DNA of 64,000 bases from Jiangella endophytica (GTDB lineage Bacteria > Actinomycetota > Actinomycetes > Jiangellales > Jiangellaceae): NCBI RefSeq assembly GCF_003427025.1, contig NZ_QVAI01000003.1:372001-436000 (forward strand). Reading direction: 5' to 3'. The stretch's first letter is position 1. Every line of letters starts with the position of its first letter. The position numbers were made by a program, and so were the translations under genes. Below the pieces are notes generated by a model. It worked only from the letters and a program-made list of their open reading frames with translations. It searched no databases and was not told the origin of the DNA. Below, piece after piece: positions 1-9,267 of the stretch.

Positions 1-691
1 CGCCGAGCGCGTTGCCCAGCCCGGGGACGACGTAGGCGCGGTCGCGGTCGAGGCCGCGCAGGCCGGCGCGCACCACCGCCTCCGCCGTCATCATCCGTCC
101 GCCGATCGCGGCCCGCTCGCCGGTGGTGTCGAAGAACGACGTGCGGGTCGGGCCGGGGCAGAGTGCGAGCACGCGGACGCCGCGGCCGCGGTACTCCGCG
201 CGCAGCGCGAGGCTGAAGTTCAGCACGAACGTCTTGCCTGCGGCGTAGGTCGCGAAGTAGGGCGAGGGCTGGAAGCCCGCGGTCGAGCCGACGTTGACGA
301 CGGCGCCGCTGCCGCGGCCGAGCATGCCGGGGATCAGGCCTCGGCACAGGTCCACCAGCGCGACGACGTTGAGCATGAGCTGGTCGTGGTCGCGGCCGGC
401 GGCGATCTGTTCGAACCGGCCGGCCGTCCCGTAGCCGGCACTGTTCACGAGGACATCGATGCCGCGGTGCCGCTGTTCGCCGGCCAGCGCGGCGGCCGCG
501 CCCGGCTCGGCGAGGTCGCGCGCGACGACGTCGGCGGCGATGCCGTACCGGTCGCGGAGCTCGCCGGCGAGGGCGTCGAGCCGCCGCCGCGAGCGAGCGA
601 CGAGCACGAGGTCGTGGTCGCGGGCCGCGAGCCGGCGGGCGAACTCGGCGCCGATGCCGGAGGACGCTCCGGTGACGAGGGCGATCGGCAT
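1..691 (-). CDS. SDR-family oxidoreductase (3' end missing)
   Basis: Short-chain dehydrogenase/reductase, probably an NAD(P)-dependent cytosolic oxidoreductase of unknown substrate. The reverse strand begins MPIALVTGASSGIGAEFA, the Rossmann TGxxxGIG motif of the family, and is followed by an arginine-rich stretch typical of NADP users. The ATG at 691 has AGGAGCAGC directly upstream. About 230 codons are visible and the frame runs off the left edge; classical SDRs have about 250-270 residues, so only the C-terminus should be missing. It is divergent from the TetR gene at 764, which is the likely regulator. The substrate cannot be told from sequence. Confidence 0.85.
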   Translation of the reverse strand, partial: MPIALVTGASSGIGAEFARRLAARDHDLVLVARSRRRLDALAGELRDRYGIAADVVARDLAEPGAAAALAGEQRHRGIDVLVNSAGYGTAGRFEQIAAGRDHDQLMLNVVALVDLCRGLIPGMLGRGSGAVVNVGSTAGFQPSPYFATYAAGKTFVLNFSLALRAEYRGRGVRVLALCPGPTRTSFFDTTGERAAIGGRMMTAEAVVRAGLRGLDRDRAYVVPGLGNALG

Positions 692-763
692 GCTGCTCCT
701 TGGGTGGCGCGATTACCTACTGAATTGCAACATGACTGTATCAGTTATGCGGAGAGTTGTAGC
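692..763. promoter_or_regulatory. Divergent SDR/TetR promoter region with imperfect dyad
   Basis: This 72-nt AT-richer gap separates two divergent starts. It holds the half-sites ACTGA (719-723) and TCAGT (741-745) as an inverted repeat around a TTGCAA core (725-730), plus the 12-mer CCTACTGAATTG (716-727) that recurs at 43092-43103. A TetR operator here is the natural reading. The exact -10/-35 boxes are not clear to me. Confidence 0.4.
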
Positions 764-1354
764 GTGGGGGAGGTGAGTGCATCGTTGGAGCGGCCGCTGC
801 GCGCCGACGCCGAGCGCAGCATCCGGTCGATCCTGGAGGCCGCCGAGCGCGTCCTGGCTCGCGATCCCGGCGCGTCGCTGGAACAGGTCGCCCAGGCCGC
901 GGGCGTCGCGCGGACCACCGTCCACCGCCGCTTCGCCACCCGCCAGGCCCTCGTCGACGCCATGTCCGCCGCGGCGGTCGAGCAGCTGGCCGCCGCCATC
1001 GAGGCCGGTCGCCCCGAGACCGCACCCCCGCTCGTCGCGCTGCACGAGATCACCGCGAACGTCATCCGGGTCAAGGTGAGCTGGCCGTTCGCGCTGGCCG
1101 GCTCGATGCGGCCGGACTCCCAGGTGGCCGAGGCGCAACGGGGCATCGCCCGCCGCTGTGTCGAGCTGCTCGGCAAGGCCCAGGCGGCCGGCGCCCTCGA
1201 CCCGGCGACCGACCTGGAGTGGGCGCGGCGCGTGTACTACGCGCTGATCGGCGAGACCCTCGCCGGCGACGACCCCGGCGTCCGCGACCCCGACGCCCTC
1301 GCCGCCCGCGTCGTCGACACCCTGCTGCGCGGAATCGGCCCTCGACCTGCGTAG
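764..1354 (+). CDS. TetR/AcrR-family transcriptional regulator
   Basis: Likely repressor of about 196 residues. The N-terminal helix-turn-helix is recognisable: ILEAAERVLARDPGASLEQ, then VAQAAGVARTTVHRRFATRQ, matching the TetR_N pattern 'A...LF...G...T....IA..AGVS...Y.HF..K..L'. The C-terminal helical ligand domain is variable and gives no ligand. The GTG at 764 is chosen because GGAGAG lies 7 nt upstream and the resulting length suits the family; the open frame extends further upstream but would overlap the divergent SDR gene. A GTG at 773 is an alternative. By position it probably controls the SDR gene and itself. Confidence 0.8.
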   Translation: MGEVSASLERPLRADAERSIRSILEAAERVLARDPGASLEQVAQAAGVARTTVHRRFATRQALVDAMSAAAVEQLAAAIEAGRPETAPPLVALHEITANVIRVKVSWPFALAGSMRPDSQVAEAQRGIARRCVELLGKAQAAGALDPATDLEWARRVYYALIGETLAGDDPGVRDPDALAARVVDTLLRGIGPRPA

Positions 1355-1437
1355 ACGTGTACCTGTGGATCACTGACGGCGTCCTCCGGCCGGGCAGGGC
1401 GGACGGATCGCCTGACCGTGATCGGGAGGGTCCATTG

Positions 1438-1886
1438 GTGGCGTCGCACGCCTACATCGACGAGTCCGGCCGTCGCGACTACGTCGTCTGCGCACTCCCG
1501 GTCGCCGCCACCCTCTTCATCTCTCGGCACCCGGTCGACCGCGACGGTCGCTCGGAGATCATGCGGCGCATGGTCACCGACCTGACGGTCGAGGGTCTGG
1601 TGATCGAGTCAGGCGTGGGCCAGGACGAGCGGGACCGCACCACCCTCGACGAGGCGGTGCGCAAGGCGGGCTGGAAGGCGGGTTCAGCTACCGGCACCTG
1701 CCGCCGAGGGCGGAGCCGTTGCGCTGGGTGCCGGACGCGATCGCCTGGGCCTGGGGCGCGGGCAAGGACTGGCGTCGTCGAGTGGCGCCATTGATCACCG
1801 CCGTCGTGGTGGTCGCGCCCTGGACAGCGCAACGCCCGAGCGCCACCACCGTCCGGAGGGGTCTCGGGCTCACTTCCTCGGGCTGA
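1438..1886 (+). pseudogene. Decayed 'YIDESGR'-type hypothetical gene (frameshift plus internal deletion)
   Basis: The first frame starts at a GTG with GGGAGG 8 nt upstream and reads VASHAYIDESGRRDYVVCAL, the N-terminus I associate with a widespread actinobacterial hypothetical family of about 200 residues. It later gives TVEGLVIESGVGQDERDRTT. Near 1680 the family's C-terminal part, GFSYRHLPPRAEPLRWVPDA and then AWAWGAGKDWRRRVAPLI, continues in another frame up to a TGA at 1884-1886. The stretch between HPVDRDGRSEIMRRMV and TDLTVEG is also much shorter than I remember for intact members. I read this as a pseudogene. Family function is unknown to me; the YIDESG start recalls DUF3800. Confidence 0.65.
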
Positions 1887-1957
1887 TGCCCTCACCGCGC
1901 ATCTTGCGATGCGGGCAATGCGTCCGAGGGGTGAGCGGCGCACATAGACTCGGGTGA

Positions 1958-3277
1958 GTGATACGCCGCATCGACCTGCGGGGGAGGCTCGCCGCCGGCG
2001 AGAACCTCGACTACCGCTCGCTCGTCCCACGCGCCCCGATCGACGTCGAGGCGGCGCTCGATGCCGTCCGGCCGATCTGTGCCGACGTGCGGCATCGCGG
2101 GCTCGCGGCGGTCAAGGAGCTCACCCTCCGGTTCGACGGGGTCGAGCTGCAGGACGTGCGGGTGCCGCAGCAGGCCATCGACGCCGCGCTCGACGGCCTC
2201 GACCCTCGCGTCCGGACGGCGCTCGAGGAGTCCATCCGCCGCGCCCGCCTCGTCCACGGCGACCAACGCCGCGCCGACGTCACCACCACGGTGGTGCCGG
2301 GCGGGACGGTCACCGAGCGGTGGATCCCGGTCGAGCGCGTCGGCCTCTACGTGCCCGGCGGCCTGGCCGTCTACCCGAGCAGCGTCGTCATGAACGTCGT
2401 CCCGGCGCAGGTGGCGCAGGTCGGCAGCCTCGCCGTCGCCAGCCCGCCGCAGCGCGACACCGGCGGCCTGCCGCACCCGACCATCCTCGCCGCCTGCGCG
2501 CTGCTCGGCGTGACCGAGGTGTACGCCGTCGGCGGCGCCCAGGCGCTGGCGATGTTCGCGTACGGCATCGACGGAACGGTCGAGCCGGTCGACCTGGTCA
2601 CGGGACCCGGCAACGTCTACGTCGCGGCGGCGAAGCGGCTGTTGCGCGGCGTCGTCGGCATCGACGCCGAGGCGGGGCCCACGGAGATCGCGGTGCTCGC
2701 CGACGACACCGCCGACCCCGGGCACGTCGCCGCCGATCTCATCAGCCAGGCCGAGCACGACCCGCTGGCCGCGTCGGTGCTGGTCACCGACAGCGAGCAG
2801 CTGGCCGACGCCGTGACGGCCGAGCTAGAACCGCGTGCCAAGGCGACCAAGCACGACGAGCGGGTGCTGACGGCGCTGGGCGGCGAGCAGTCCGGCATCG
2901 TCCTCGTCGACGACGTCGACCAGGGCCTGGCCGTGGTCGACGCCTACGCGGCGGAGCACCTCGAGATCCAGACCCGCGACGCCGCGGCGGTCGCGCACCG
3001 CGTCCGCAACGCCGGCGCCGTCTTCGTCGGCCCCTGGTCCCCGGTGAGCCTGGGCGACTACGCGGCCGGCTCCAACCACGTGCTCCCCACCGGCGGCAGC
3101 GCGCGGCACTCGTCCGGCCTGTCGGTGCAGACGTTCCTGCGCGGCGTCCACGTGGTCGAGTACGACCGCGCCGCCCTGAGGAACGTCGCCGACGACGTCC
3201 GCGCGCTCGCGAACGCCGAGGACCTGCCGGCCCACGGCGAGGCGGTCACCGCACGGTTCGAAGGCGACCAGCGATGA
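1958..3277 (+). CDS. hisD: Histidinol dehydrogenase
   Basis: Catalyses the last two steps of histidine synthesis, L-histidinol to L-histidine, with NAD+ and Zn2+ in the cytosol. The 439-residue protein has the family length. Visible landmarks are the [14 protein letters not shown] segment, the [11 protein letters not shown] segment, the zinc-ligand motif SQAEHDPLA and the C-terminal HGEAV histidine. It starts at GTG 1958. A TAGACT -10-like box at 1945-1950 lies 7 nt before the GTG, so the mRNA may be leaderless; no good -35 was found. It is the first gene of hisDCB and its stop overlaps hisC by 4 nt (ATGA), implying translational coupling. Confidence 0.97.
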   Translation: MIRRIDLRGRLAAGENLDYRSLVPRAPIDVEAALDAVRPICADVRHRGLAAVKELTLRFDGVELQDVRVPQQAIDAALDGLDPRVRTALEESIRRARLVHGDQRRADVTTTVVPGGTVTERWIPVERVGLYVPGGLAVYPSSVVMNVVPAQVAQVGSLAVASPPQRDTGGLPHPTILAACALLGVTEVYAVGGAQALAMFAYGIDGTVEPVDLVTGPGNVYVAAAKRLLRGVVGIDAEAGPTEIAVLADDTADPGHVAADLISQAEHDPLAASVLVTDSEQLADAVTAELEPRAKATKHDERVLTALGGEQSGIVLVDDVDQGLAVVDAYAAEHLEIQTRDAAAVAHRVRNAGAVFVGPWSPVSLGDYAAGSNHVLPTGGSARHSSGLSVQTFLRGVHVVEYDRAALRNVADDVRALANAEDLPAHGEAVTARFEGDQR

Positions 3278-4365
3278 CCGACCTCCCCATCCGCGACGAA
3301 CTGCGCGGCGTCGAGCCCTACGGCGCGCCCCAGCTCGACGTGCCGGTCCGCCTCAACGTCAACGAGAACCCGTTCCCGCCGTCGGAGCAGCTGGTCGCCG
3401 ACGCCGCCCGCGCGGTCGCGCACGCCGTGCGCGACCTCAACCGGTACCCGGACCGCGAGGCGACGACGCTGCGCGAGCGGCTGGCCGGCTACCTGGAGGG
3501 CGAGTCCGGCGTCACGCTCGAGACGTCCCAGGTGTGGGCGGCCAACGGCTCCAACGAGATCATGCTGCAGATCCTGCAGGCCTTCGGCGGCCCGGGACGC
3601 ACGGCGCTGAGCTTCGCGCCGACCTACTCGATGTACCCCGAGTACGCCCGCGACACCTCGACGGCCTGGGTGACGGCGCAGCGCGAGGACGACTTCGGCA
3701 TCGACGAGGACCGCGCCCTGAAGGCGATCGCCGAGCACCAGCCGACGGTGGTCCTCGTCGCGTCGCCCAACAACCCGACCGGCACGGCGGTGCCGCTCGA
3801 CCTCGTCAGCGCCCTGCACGAGGCCACCGACGGCGTCGTCGTGGTCGACGAGGCGTACGCGGAGTTCCGCCGCGACGGCGTCCCCAGTGCGCTCAGCCTG
3901 CTCGACACCCACCCGCGGCTCATCGTCACCAGAACCATGAGCAAGGCGTTCGCGTTCGCCGGCGCCCGGCTCGGCTACGCTGCGGCCGGCCGGCCGATCA
4001 TCGACGTCCTGCGGGTCGTCCGGCTGCCCTACCACCTCTCGGCGGTCACCCAGGCGGTCGCCGTGGTCGCGCTCGAGCACGCCGCCGAGCTGCAGGCCCG
4101 GGTTGCCCAGTTGCGCGACGAGCGCGACGCCCTGGCCACCTGGCTGCGCGACGCCGGTCTCGAGGTGGCCGAGTCCGACGCGAACTTCGTGCTGTTCGGC
4201 CGGTTCGCGGACCGCCACGCCGTCTGGCAGGGTCTGCTGGACCACGGGGTGCTGATCCGCGAGACCGGCCCGGACGGCTGGCTGCGGGTGTCGGTGGGCA
4301 CCCCCGACGAGACGACGGCGTTCAAGGTCGCCCTGAGCGACGTACTGCGGGAGGGAACGGTATGA
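3274..4365 (+). CDS. hisC: Histidinol-phosphate aminotransferase
   Basis: PLP-dependent class I/II aminotransferase converting imidazole-acetol phosphate and glutamate to histidinol phosphate. It has 363 residues. Landmarks are the N-terminal [13 protein letters not shown], the [13 protein letters not shown] motif, the [10 protein letters not shown] aspartate motif that holds the pyridine nitrogen, and [15 protein letters not shown] with the Schiff-base lysine. The ATG lies inside the ATGA overlap with hisD, and the stop overlaps hisB in the same way, so it sits in the middle of the hisDCB operon. Confidence 0.97.
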   Translation: MTDLPIRDELRGVEPYGAPQLDVPVRLNVNENPFPPSEQLVADAARAVAHAVRDLNRYPDREATTLRERLAGYLEGESGVTLETSQVWAANGSNEIMLQILQAFGGPGRTALSFAPTYSMYPEYARDTSTAWVTAQREDDFGIDEDRALKAIAEHQPTVVLVASPNNPTGTAVPLDLVSALHEATDGVVVVDEAYAEFRRDGVPSALSLLDTHPRLIVTRTMSKAFAFAGARLGYAAAGRPIIDVLRVVRLPYHLSAVTQAVAVVALEHAAELQARVAQLRDERDALATWLRDAGLEVAESDANFVLFGRFADRHAVWQGLLDHGVLIRETGPDGWLRVSVGTPDETTAFKVALSDVLREGTV

Positions 4366-4961
4366 GCCGCACCGCCAAGGTCGAGCGCGCGACCAGCGAG
4401 AGCAAGGTCAGCGTCGAACTGGACCTCGACGGCGAGGGCCGCCACGATATCGCCACCACCGTGCCGTTCTACGACCACATGCTGACGGCGCTGGCCCGCC
4501 ACTCGCTCATCGACCTCACCGTCCGGTCCGAGGGCGACACCCACATCGACGTCCACCACACGGTCGAGGACACCGCCATCGTCATCGGCCAGGCGCTGCG
4601 CGAGGCGCTCGGCGACAAGGTCGGCATCGTCCGCTACGGCGAGGCCACCGTCCCGCTGGACGAGGCGCTGGCGCATGCCGTCGTCGACGTGTCCGGACGG
4701 CCGTACTTCGTGCACTCCGGCGAGCCGGCGGGGCAGGAGTTCGTGCTGATCGGCGGCCACTTCACCGGCTCGCTGACGGCGCACGCGCTGGAGAGCCTGG
4801 CCCACCACGGCGGCCTGACGATGCACGTGCGCGTGCTCGGCGGCCGCGACCCCCACCACATCGCCGAGGCCCAGTTCAAGGCCGTCGCGCGGGCACTGCG
4901 CACCGCGGTCGCCATCGACCCGCGCGAGCGCGGCGTGCCGTCGACGAAGGGCGCGTTGTGA
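4362..4961 (+). CDS. hisB: Imidazoleglycerol-phosphate dehydratase
   Basis: Monofunctional IGP dehydratase of 199 residues, a Mn2+ enzyme making imidazole-acetol phosphate. The paired metal-binding histidine motifs are clear: [35 protein letters not shown] and [20 protein letters not shown]. The phosphatase domain found fused in enterobacterial HisB is absent, as is normal outside that group. The ATG overlaps hisC by 4 nt. The gene ends 5 nt before the stop of the convergent hydrolase gene, and the histidine cluster resumes at hisH. Confidence 0.97.
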   Translation: MSRTAKVERATSESKVSVELDLDGEGRHDIATTVPFYDHMLTALARHSLIDLTVRSEGDTHIDVHHTVEDTAIVIGQALREALGDKVGIVRYGEATVPLDEALAHAVVDVSGRPYFVHSGEPAGQEFVLIGGHFTGSLTAHALESLAHHGGLTMHVRVLGGRDPHHIAEAQFKAVARALRTAVAIDPRERGVPSTKGAL

Positions 4962-4966
4962 CGGCG

Positions 4967-6148
4967 CTAGACCTGCACGGAGGCGTCGTCGGCCCGCGTC
5001 GCCAGGCCGGTCAGGAACGTCGTCACCGCCGCCTCGTACCCGGCCGGGTCGAGGTTCCAGTTGCGGACGTGCTCGGCCTCGGTGCGGACGTACGTGACGA
5101 GGTCCGGCCGGGCCTCGGCGAACCGGTCCGACGACGTCACCGGGACGGTGGTGTCGGCCGACCCGTGGATCAGCAGCACCGGGACGTCCAACTGGTCGGC
5201 GTGCGCCACCTGGTCCATCGCCCAGACGTTGATGCCGGTGCGCGCCCGCACCACCGACGCCGCGACGGTGGCGCCGAAGGCCGGCACGCCGCGCAGCCGC
5301 GCCTGGTAGGCGAGGATGTCCAGCCACGACAGCACCGGCGAGTCGAGGACGACACCGCTGACGCCGTCGGACCCCTGCGTGCGCAGGTGGTTGCCGACGA
5401 TGGCGCCGCCCATCGAGTAGCCCGTCAGGACGAACTCGCGGGCGCCGTGCTCGCGGGCCCAGTCGAGGGCGGCCGCGAGGTCCTCGGACTCCGTCCAGCC
5501 CAGCCCGTACTCGCGGTGCGGGCCCTCGGGCGCGCCGTCGTCGTTGCGGTACGAGATGGACAGCTGCGGCAGCCCCAGCCGGTGCACGGCGGGGACCAGC
5601 CGGTACGCCTGACCCCGGGTGGCGCCGCGGCCGTGCACGTGGATCAGCCAGCGGTCGCCGTCGGCCGGCAGGTAGGTGGCCGGGTAGGCGCCGAGCGGGC
5701 CGTCGAACTCGATCGTCCGGGCGGCGACGCCCGCGACACGCGACAGATCGCGCAGGTCGTCGGGCGCGGCGTAGTAGGCGACCCGCACGTTCGTGCCGAC
5801 GGCGGGCAACTGCGGGTAGGGCTTGATGCTGCGCAGGACGTACTCGCCCGCGACGTCGATGTCCGGGCCCACGCGGGCGAACCCGCCGGGCCACTCGAGG
5901 CCGACGACGCCCGCCTCGTCGGCACCCGGGCCGGAGAGCGTGACGGTGGACCCGACGACGGCGACGACCTCGACCGGGTAGTCCGGCGGGTCGGGGCGCA
6001 CCTGCAGCAGCTCGTCGGCGTAGTACCAGCCGCCGGCGCCGGTCGTGGCCAGACCGGCCACCGCGACCGCCGCGGAGCCCACGGCGACCCGCAGCGGCCA
6101 ACGCCGTCCCGCACCGGTGAGTGCGCCGGCACGATCGTCGAGGGTCAC
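4967..6148 (-). CDS. Membrane-anchored alpha/beta hydrolase
   Basis: Serine hydrolase of 393 residues with an N-terminal signal/anchor helix (about residues 17-45), so the catalytic part is probably extracytoplasmic. The nucleophile elbow is GYSMGG, with an oxyanion-region [10 protein letters not shown] upstream, an acid candidate in [13 protein letters not shown] and a histidine in EAEHVRNWN. The fold resembles S9-like or cutinase-like 'prolyl oligopeptidase-type' hydrolases; the substrate is unknown. It lies on the opposite strand between hisB and hisH, is convergent with hisB, and is divergent from hisH with a gap of only 29 nt. Confidence 0.85.
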   Translation of the reverse strand: MTLDDRAGALTGAGRRWPLRVAVGSAAVAVAGLATTGAGGWYYADELLQVRPDPPDYPVEVVAVVGSTVTLSGPGADEAGVVGLEWPGGFARVGPDIDVAGEYVLRSIKPYPQLPAVGTNVRVAYYAAPDDLRDLSRVAGVAARTIEFDGPLGAYPATYLPADGDRWLIHVHGRGATRGQAYRLVPAVHRLGLPQLSISYRNDDGAPEGPHREYGLGWTESEDLAAALDWAREHGAREFVLTGYSMGGAIVGNHLRTQGSDGVSGVVLDSPVLSWLDILAYQARLRGVPAFGATVAASVVRARTGINVWAMDQVAHADQLDVPVLLIHGSADTTVPVTSSDRFAEARPDLVTYVRTEAEHVRNWNLDPAGYEAAVTTFLTGLATRADDASVQV

Positions 6149-6177
6149 GCTGGAAGTGTGACACGCCGAGGTGGACG

Positions 6178-6885
6178 ATGAGTGACGTGCAACCCAACCA
6201 CGGCGTTTCCACAGCCGGGTCTCCCGAGAGCAACGCTCCCAGGCTCGGCACTCGGCGTCGGTCGCTGGTCGTGTTCGACTACGGATCCGGCAACGTCCGG
6301 TCCGCGACCCGCGCCCTGGAGAAGCTCGGTGCGTCGGTCACGCTGACCGCTGACCGCGAGGCCGCCGCCGAGGCCGACGGCCTCGTCGTCCCCGGCGTCG
6401 GCGCCTACGCCGCCTGCATGGCCGGCCTGCGCGCCGCCCGTGGCCACGAGGTGGTCGGACGACGGCTGGCCGGGGGCCGCCCGGTGCTGGGCATCTGCGT
6501 CGGCATGCAGATCCTGTTCGACCGCGGCGTCGAGCACGGCGTCGAGACCGAGGGCATGGGGGAGTGGCCGGGCACCGTCGAGCGGCTGCAGGCGCACCCG
6601 CTGCCTCACATGGGCTGGAACACCGTCGACGTGCCGGCCGGGTCGGTGCTGTTCGACGGCGTGGAGAAGGAACGGTTCTACTTCGTGCATTCGTACGGTG
6701 TCCGCCAGTGGGTCATGCCGCCGCCGGAGCGGCTGGCGGCCCCGCTGGTGACGACCTGCGGACACGACGGCGACACCTTCGTCGCCGCCGTCGAGAACGG
6801 GCCGCTGACCGCGACGCAGTTCCACCCGGAGAAGTCCGGGGACGCGGGGCTGCACCTCCTGGAGAACTGGATGAGGAGCTTGTGA
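6178..6885 (+). CDS. hisH: Imidazole glycerol phosphate synthase, glutaminase subunit
   Basis: Class I glutamine amidotransferase that feeds ammonia to HisF. Landmarks are [18 protein letters not shown], the oxyanion PGVGAY, the nucleophile region [12 protein letters not shown], and the His-Glu pair in [10 protein letters not shown]. From the ATG at 6178 it has 235 residues, about 25 more than usual, because of a low-complexity N-terminal extension before VVFDYG; no better start is visible inside it. Its stop overlaps the next gene (GTGA). hisH, priA and hisF form one transcription unit with a methyltransferase between them. Confidence 0.95.
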   Translation: MSDVQPNHGVSTAGSPESNAPRLGTRRRSLVVFDYGSGNVRSATRALEKLGASVTLTADREAAAEADGLVVPGVGAYAACMAGLRAARGHEVVGRRLAGGRPVLGICVGMQILFDRGVEHGVETEGMGEWPGTVERLQAHPLPHMGWNTVDVPAGSVLFDGVEKERFYFVHSYGVRQWVMPPPERLAAPLVTTCGHDGDTFVAAVENGPLTATQFHPEKSGDAGLHLLENWMRSL

Positions 6886-7628
6886 CCGTGACCAACTGGG
6901 ACGCGCGCGCCTACGACCGCGACTTCGCGTTCGTGGCCGCCTATGGCGCGGAACTGCTCGACTGGCTCCAGCCGCAGCCCGGCGAGTCCATCCTCGACCT
7001 CGGCTGCGGCACCGGCGAGCTGACCCAGCGTCTCATCGACGCCGGCGCGCGGGTCATCGGCATGGACGCCGACCCCGCGATGATCGAGGCCGCCCGCGAG
7101 CGGCTGGGCGACGCGGCCGAGCTGCGGGTCGCCGACGCGCACGACTTCACCGTCGACGAGCCGGTCGACGCCGTGATCTCCAACGCCGCCCTGCACTGGA
7201 TGACGTCGCAGGTCGAGGTACTCGGGTGTGTGTCCGACGCGCTGCGCGAGGGCGGCCGGTTCGTCGCCGAGATGGGCGCCACCGGCAACGTCGCGTCCAT
7301 CACCGCGGCCGTCGACCGCGCCAGCCGCGAGGCCGGGCTGCCCGACCGCACGTGGCCGTGGTTCTTCAACTCCCCGGCCGAGTACGCCGCCATGCTGGAG
7401 GACGCCGGGCTGGAGATCCGCCAGCTCGACTTCTACGACCGGCCGACCAAGCTGACCGGCCCCGACGGGCTGACGAGGTGGCTGGAGATGTTCGCCTCGT
7501 CGCAGGTCGAAGCGCTGCCCGCCGAGGTGCTGACGCGCGCCGAGGAACTGGCCCGGCCGGCGCTGTGGCATGACGACGCCTGGTGGGCCGACTACCGCCG
7601 GCTGCGGTTCCGGGCGGTGAAGCTCTGA
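6882..7628 (+). CDS. Class I SAM-dependent methyltransferase inside the his operon
   Basis: About 248 residues, related to trans-aconitate 2-methyltransferase/UbiE-type enzymes. The SAM-binding motif [13 protein letters not shown], the acidic loop [13 protein letters not shown] and the post-motif [11 protein letters not shown] are clear. The GTG start has AGGAGC upstream and overlaps the hisH stop by 4 nt, and its stop overlaps priA by 1 nt (TGATG), so it is co-translated with histidine enzymes. No step of histidine synthesis needs a methyltransferase; its role there is unknown. Confidence 0.9.
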   Translation: MTVTNWDARAYDRDFAFVAAYGAELLDWLQPQPGESILDLGCGTGELTQRLIDAGARVIGMDADPAMIEAARERLGDAAELRVADAHDFTVDEPVDAVISNAALHWMTSQVEVLGCVSDALREGGRFVAEMGATGNVASITAAVDRASREAGLPDRTWPWFFNSPAEYAAMLEDAGLEIRQLDFYDRPTKLTGPDGLTRWLEMFASSQVEALPAEVLTRAEELARPALWHDDAWWADYRRLRFRAVKL

Positions 7629-8353
7629 TGGCGATCCTCGAGCTGCTGCCGGCCGTCGACGTCACCGAGGGCCGGGCGGTCCAGCTGGTCCAGGGCGACG
7701 CCGGCAGCGAACGGTCCTACGGTGATCCCCTGGAGGCCGCGCTCAACTGGCAGCGGGCCGGCGCCCCGTGGGTGCACCTGGTCGACCTCGACGCCGCGTT
7801 CGGGCGTGGGTCGAACCGCGAGCTGCTGGTCGAGGTCGTCGGCCGGCTGGACGTCGACGTCGAGCTGTCCGGCGGCATCCGCGACGACGAGTCGCTGGCG
7901 AACGCGCTGGCCACCGGGTGCCGGAGGGTCAACATCGGCACCGCCGCGCTGGAGGACCCGGAGTGGACGGCGTCGGCCATCGCCCGCCACGGCGACCGCG
8001 TCGCCGTGGGGCTGGACGTCCGCGGCACCACCCTGGCCGCCCGCGGCTGGACCCGCGAGGGCGGCCAGCTGTGGGAGGTGCTGGAGCGGCTCGACCGCGA
8101 CGGCTGCGCCCGCTACGTCGTGACCGACGTGAACAAGGACGGCATGCTGCGCGGTCCCAACCTCGACCTGCTCCGCGAGGTCTGCGCTCGCACCGACCGG
8201 CCCGTCGTGGCCAGCGGCGGCGTGTCCAGCCTGGACGACGTCGCCGCACTGCGTGAGCTGGTGCCTCTGGGCGTCGAGGGCGCGATCATCGGCACGGCGC
8301 TATACGAGGGCAACTTCACCTTGGACGACGCTCTAAAGGTGGCGACGTCTTGA
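7628..8353 (+). CDS. priA: Bifunctional phosphoribosyl isomerase A (HisA/TrpF)
   Basis: Beta/alpha-barrel isomerase of 241 residues. In Actinobacteria PriA converts ProFAR to PRFAR for histidine and PRA to CdRP for tryptophan. The two catalytic aspartates sit exactly at D11 (LLPAVDV) and D130 (VAVGLDVRG), as in characterised PriA proteins. [10 protein letters not shown] and VASGGVSS are phosphate-binding loops. A dual role is supported by the absence of trpF among the trp genes of this window, though trpF could lie elsewhere. It overlaps both neighbours by 1-4 nt. Confidence 0.95.
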   Translation: MAILELLPAVDVTEGRAVQLVQGDAGSERSYGDPLEAALNWQRAGAPWVHLVDLDAAFGRGSNRELLVEVVGRLDVDVELSGGIRDDESLANALATGCRRVNIGTAALEDPEWTASAIARHGDRVAVGLDVRGTTLAARGWTREGGQLWEVLERLDRDGCARYVVTDVNKDGMLRGPNLDLLREVCARTDRPVVASGGVSSLDDVAALRELVPLGVEGAIIGTALYEGNFTLDDALKVATS

Positions 8354-9111
8354 GCGTCGCCGTCCGCGTCATTCCCTGCCTCGACGTCGACGCCGGCCGC
8401 GTGGTCAAGGGCGTCCGGTTCACCGACCTGCGCGACGCCGGCGACCCGGTCGAGCTGGCCGCCGCCTACGGCGCCGAGGGCGCCGACGAGCTGGTGTTCC
8501 TCGACATCACCGCGTCGTCGGACGACCGGTCCACCATGTACGACGTCGTCTCGCGCACGGCCGAGCAGGTGTTCATCCCGCTGACCGTCGGCGGCGGCGT
8601 CCGCTCCGTCGACGACGTCGACCGGCTGCTGCGCGCCGGCGCCGACAAGACCGGCGTCAACACCGCGGCCGTCGCCCGGCCCGAACTGGTCGCGGAGATC
8701 GCCCACCGCTTCGGCAGCCAGGTCCTGGTGCTGTCGGTCGACGCTCGGCGCGGCGGTGGCACCGAGTCCGGCTTCGAGGTCACCACGCACGGCGGCCGCC
8801 GCGGCACCGGCATCGATGCCGTCGGCTGGGCGGCGAAGGCGGCCGAGCTGGGCGCCGGGGAGATCCTGCTGAACTCGGTCGACGCCGACGGCACCAAGGA
8901 CGGCTACGACCTCGAACTGCTGCGGGCGGTGCGCGCCGTCGTCGACGTGCCGGTGATCGCCAGCGGCGGCGCGGGCGCGCTGCCCGACTTCGCGCCCGCC
9001 ATCGACGCCGGGGCCGACGCCGTCCTCGCGGCCAGCGTCTTCCACTTCGGTGACCTGCGCATCGGCGACGTCAAGACGGCGCTCGCGGAATCCGGTCATA
9101 CCGTCCGGTAG
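8350..9111 (+). CDS. hisF: Imidazole glycerol phosphate synthase, cyclase subunit
   Basis: Barrel enzyme of 253 residues that makes IGP and AICAR from PRFAR with ammonia from HisH. Landmarks are [18 protein letters not shown] with the first catalytic aspartate, [12 protein letters not shown], the second aspartate in [27 protein letters not shown] and [13 protein letters not shown]. The start is TTG 8350 within a 4-nt overlap with priA. It is the last gene of the hisH operon, followed by a hairpin terminator. Confidence 0.97.
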   Translation: MSVAVRVIPCLDVDAGRVVKGVRFTDLRDAGDPVELAAAYGAEGADELVFLDITASSDDRSTMYDVVSRTAEQVFIPLTVGGGVRSVDDVDRLLRAGADKTGVNTAAVARPELVAEIAHRFGSQVLVLSVDARRGGGTESGFEVTTHGGRRGTGIDAVGWAAKAAELGAGEILLNSVDADGTKDGYDLELLRAVRAVVDVPVIASGGAGALPDFAPAIDAGADAVLAASVFHFGDLRIGDVKTALAESGHTVR

Positions 9112-9174
9112 GGCGCGGGCGACACCTATCGGGTCGAACCGCCACAAGCGGCGCCGATACCGCTAAGCTGGCGC

Positions 9175-9223
9175 GGTCCGCCGCCCGGCGGCGGACCCGA
9201 CACGACACTTTCTGTTTTCTTTT
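9175..9223 (+). terminator. Terminator after hisF
   Basis: Perfect 11-bp inverted repeat, GGTCCGCCGCC (9175-9185) and GGCGGCGGACC (9187-9197), followed after 11 nt by a T-rich run at 9209-9223, unusual in this GC-rich sequence. It lies 64 nt downstream of hisF and upstream of the next start. Confidence 0.65.
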
Positions 9224-9267
9224 GCGGCGGCGCCCCTGGCGTCGTCATGCCTTGAGGGGGGCACCCA

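Noticed and set aside
4967-6148. Long plus-strand frames opposite the hydrolase as genes
   Set aside because: They are Arg/Gly/Val-rich with no family signal, whereas the minus strand shows a clear hydrolase; high GC makes long antisense frames common here.
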